Shown here: positions 60,280-64,000 of the stretch, piece by piece
Layout: each line of letters opens with the position of its first letter
Numbering within the stretch: position 1 is the first letter of the stretch
Origin: Lamellibrachia satsuma
Taxonomy: Eukaryota > Annelida > Polychaeta > Sabellida > Siboglinidae
Length of the DNA stretch: 64,000 nucleotides
Assembly (NCBI GenBank): GCA_033239005.1
Contig: BSQZ01000014.1
Location: 4,705,501 to 4,769,500 of the forward strand
Direction: 5' to 3'
Translations under genes and position numbers: made by a program
The notes under the pieces: generated by a model
What the model saw: only the letters and a program-made list of their open reading frames with translations
Database searches by the model: none
Told to the model about the DNA's origin: nothing

Positions 60280-63200
60280 TCTTGGCTAACAAAATTGCAG
60301 AATAATCCCACACACCGTGAACAGGTGAATAGAGCTTCTTGTCAATATGTGTAGGATTGATTTTTCTAGGGCATGTCAATGACATCTTTGTGTGTCAAAT
60401 GCCACATGCATCCATGCAATTCAGTTGCACCTATTTTTTTAAATATTACGTCAATGATACAAACGCACATCCTAGATTGAAACCCGCCTCTGAGTCTTCT
60501 TGATATGTCGTCTCTACCACATACGCTGGGCCTTAGGCTTGCAGTTACTAATTACTTAGCCATCTGAACATTTTATTTTTTATTACACCTGTATATTACT
60601 GCCATATTATGCTAAGTAGTTTGTTCTCGCATTCTTCCTAATGGGAGATCATGTGAAAGTCACTGACATAGTAAATGCACACAAAATAAACTAAAAAAAA
60701 ATTATTATTAGATAAAAACATCTCAAACATATAACGCAAACATAACCAAACAATAAATTATATTTCTGAAACAATGTTCTTCCAAACACAACTATCAAGA
60801 TTACTTACTAGTTTACTCTCAATGGCAGCCAAAACACTGAGAGTAAGTAATCTCAATAATTGGGTTTAGAAGAAAATCATTACTCATATAAAGTATATTT
60901 GTTTATATCATAATTACTATTATTAGATGAAAACATCAACATACAGTCTAAATACAAGCAGCTCGGTACCTTGTGATCCCACTCTCCCTCCGTCAGCCCG
61001 TCTATCCGTTCCTCCAGTTCTATTGAGTACATTATGGAAATGTAACTTGGGCCCAAAATCGCCTATGATCCACACTACCCAGGTACTGACGGAGTCCAGC
61101 AGCTGTACCACCAGGTCCAAGCCACAGTAGTGATGTAACATCCGGGTCAGCACAGAATTAATTAATTCACACTGATGACCAAAGCCATCAGGGCAACAGA
61201 TGTTGTAATTGTTGATATAATTTACGTTACATATTTCACATGCTTTCCATTTTATAATTCCCCGTCATATCTTCCCACCTTCCAATTTACATTTTTTTTA
61301 GATTGAAAAGGCAACACAGGGTTCCAAAATAAAAACAGTTGCAATGTGAATCGTTAGATTTCTGATTTGTAAGATGCAAAGAAACAGGTTTTTCAAAGTC
61401 AGAGAGATTATATGAGGGAAAGAGCTTCTACACAATAAGAAAACTTGGGCCCAGAATCAACTGTGATCTCCATCAGTAGCCGAGAGTTAGTGGCCAGGCT
61501 GTATTGATCAACCACTCAATATTGGTTGTGTAGACAAGCAGCATTTATGTTATATGTAGGTCATATGCCTTGGTAATTATTACTCAATGACCTGTCATAA
61601 CAAATTAACATCTTTCTCTCTGGCGAAGGAGTCAAGTATCTCAAGATAGGGAATATAATATTATACATTGTTCTTCCCCTATTGTTCTCTTTACGTTATC
61701 ATATATTGTAAAGTGTACTGTAAAGAGTTACAATAAATTTGATTTGATTTGAAAAAGGTCACATACAAGAAACCATGAGAAAACATAGTGAAAGTATTCA
61801 TTTCATTGGAGAGGAATTTTTTTCAGGTAATTGACATAATTAAATTTGAGTAAAAGCAGATTATTTAAATAAATAACTTGAAATATGAAGCACCTCACTG
61901 TGCCATACATAGAGGTAACACTAAACTCAACAATACTACACAGAATCTACCACATTTACTACATCACTACTAGCATGATAACTTTCTGCTCCCATGGAAA
62001 AATTTCCCCAACAATTTCTTTAAAATTCCACAGCACTATAAGGATCAATGTGTCATATAACTGTGAAAGAGTCAACCTCTCAATTTCAACCCAGCCCATC
62101 TGTCTGTTTTTGAAATGTTGTGCTTAATAGCCACACTGGTTGATGTGCCATCAGTCAGTGTGTATCCACTGCTGTTATTCCGACTTCATCAGCTCCATTG
62201 TTATATGTGATGTGCCACGCCAAAACCAGGCGCTTCTTGCTAGATTATGTTCGACGCAGGAGCCTAAAACGCATGGTGCCCCCTCGAATTGTCGAAAATG
62301 GGTTAACGACGGAATCGAACAGCGAAATTATCCAGCTTTCCATAAATCCATTTTTATAAGCTGAAAGATTGTTCAAACTAGTAATATTTAGCACTTTATT
62401 GAGGCCCCTGATTAGCGTCGCGGTTGAGAATTCTGAAACAAAGCCATGTTTACGCGCTTTTGATCAACTGTCTTCGCTCGCTTACAAGTGGGAAACCCCA
62501 CATGTTATACATGGCTGGAAAGCTTATGACGTCAACTACACGTGTGATTGGGAATCTCTTACTCTAGACCAATAGAACAGCTCCTATTATACATACTTTA
62601 TCCAGCAACAAAGTGCTGTTGTTGCTATGGAAGTTGCAAAATGCTCACTGATTGGTCGAAAACCTAAGCACGCATGTGCAGTCGGCTTGTTTACACATTC
62701 CTTTCGTCTTTGTTCGCCAGTTTCGCCCGCTGTTTTCGCCTTCGATTCGTTAATGAATTGCATCGAAAGAAGCTTATTTAGCTACCGAGTTGGATCGTGC
62801 GAGGGGGTGCAATCGCGAGGACAGCAATTTAGCTGCCGTGACTGAAGATTACTTCGAAGGCCGCATCGAGCCCGTGGAAGTCACCTCGGCAGAAGCAGGG
62901 GAAGACCACATTTTGCATGCACTGGTTGGCTCAGCACCAGCGGGAGCGGACTTTCCAAATTGGGGAAACTGGCATTGTGTAATGTTATTATATATGTAAT
63001 GTGTAAATAATGTTTTATTTTCAGATATTTCAGGGATTTACTTTAGGGGTTCGGCACCCAGTGCTCGCGGCGAGTAGTCTCCGGGAATACCAAACCTGGT
63101 AGTAAATGAGGTGGCATTCAATAAAGAATAGGTTTTTCCACTTTATACTTCTGCATCTAATTTATACACACCTACTGGAGGAACATACAAAATTTCATTC

Positions 63201-63930
63201 CATTTGGAGCATTGTAAGTGCATGGTTGCTATGGGAGAAGCAATTTTTCAATGCTGTTCTTTAAACCTGATTTTCTCAAAACTATTATTCCAAGTGTAAT
63301 ATCTTGGCCCATGAGTAAGGTACACTCTTCATGTAGGTGTCATTTTAAAGCGTGTATCTCCTCTATTTGAATCTGTAATAAAATGGTTTTGTAAAATTGT
63401 CGAGAAGAGCCTGGTTTTGGCATGTGGCATCACATATGCTGCCATGAACCAAACAAGCTAGCTGGTCCTGGTTCACACACGCTGTGACTTGGACAATGAG
63501 AAACAACTAACAAAAGGTAGATGACAACGCCTACTGCTCCACAACCAGGAACAGTAGAAGACGTCTCCACTGACAGACGTCAGCCAAAGAGAGAACATTA
63601 TTAAATAAACAAAAATAATAAATACACTATTATAATTATTATTAAAAATACATATTCAAATAAATAATGTCATTGTTACCAGAATAGCTTTAAATAAGGT
63701 TTGTCCAGCAAAGCACTCTCTTCTATTACATCACAACACCATAATCTGACCAGCCTACCATTGTGGACACAACAGTCTACTTGACCTGATGAATAACCAC
63801 AACTGCTTCCAACTGACCACTTGCTCTGTGGCTCAGTGGGCCAGGTCATGCTGACATAGCTTACTACAGCAGTGGATAGTGTCTACTTCACAGTGATCTA
63901 CAGTTGCTATCTGCAGCTGGTTCCCTGGAC
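60280..63930. other. No gene recognised
   Basis: Two segments sharing CTTGGGCCCARAATC (about 61046 and 61441) are related repeats of unknown class. At 62400-62980 a GC-richer patch has CCAAT words, a TGACGTCA (CRE) palindrome near 62527 and an acidic frame (EDYFEGRIEPVEVTSAEAGE) of about 80 codons, resembling a promoter plus first exon or a transposon. I cannot decide which. Confidence 0.3.
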
Positions 63931-63932
63931 AA

Positions 63933-64000
63933 GAGTCAAGCAGATGTGGACTGTGGTCAAGCAGCTGTGGACTGTGGTCAAGCAGCTGTGGATCCTCCTC
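63933..64000 (+). repeat. 21-bp tandem repeat at the window edge
   Basis: Copies of tcaagcagctgtggactgtgg; the array continues to within a few bases of the end of the window and may run past it. Confidence 0.85.

Noticed and set aside
60923..61153. 76-codon minus-strand frame with HHYCGLDLVVQLLDSVST
   Set aside because: Part of the segment resembles another at 61441, so likely a repeat; no splice sites and another frame is equally open.

Overview
This is a eukaryotic, animal nuclear window. It is AT-rich, with spliceosomal introns, TATA and AATAAA signals, tRNA-derived SINEs, two kinds of LINE remnant, TTAA-type DNA transposons and more than twenty minisatellites with periods of about 19-84 bp. 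This repeat style and the long introns fit a lophotrochozoan, most likely a mollusc, but no feature proves the taxon. There is no bacterial-style gene organisation.

The best-supported gene is on the minus strand. A 564-bp exon (about 11830 down to 11267) encodes a DLSAFAMPLLDSDL block that closely matches the start of the second coding exon of vertebrate PRKAG2, the AMP-activated protein kinase gamma-2 subunit. Far upstream, a 2.3-kb exon (41357 down to 39045) has an ATG, an open frame of 771 codons and a consensus donor. Both junctions are phase 0, so the two exons would join across a 27.2-kb intron. The CBS domains that bind AMP/ATP are not visible in the window and would lie beyond its left edge. 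Alternatively, a poly(A) signal at 10879-10884 could end a short isoform.

The 27-kb intron (11831-39044) and both flanks are mostly repeats. They hold a BED-zinc-finger transposon (23039-24358), a terminal-inverted-repeat element with 6-bp target duplications (35129-36222), a small MITE family, SINEs and many tandem arrays. A few isolated exon-like segments also appear: a transmembrane exon (2314-2487, minus), a decayed CUB-like exon (about 18665, minus), a Cys-containing exon (20107-20325, plus) and a terminal exon with poly(A) signals (60271 down to 60107, minus). None can be assigned to a named gene.

From about 49.75 to 57.3 kb lies a tandem segmental duplication with units of 2.1-2.7 kb. 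Each unit carries a 33-bp VNTR, a SINE remnant and exon-like segments with tyrosine motifs (DYEN, DYV). The rightmost, most divergent unit keeps an intact terminal reading frame and a poly(A) signal, as if the 3' end of a plus-strand gene had been repeatedly copied and decayed to its left. One unit holds a 951-bp piggyBac-like insertion, and the sibling units preserve the empty TTAA site. Three TTAA elements occur in the window in total.
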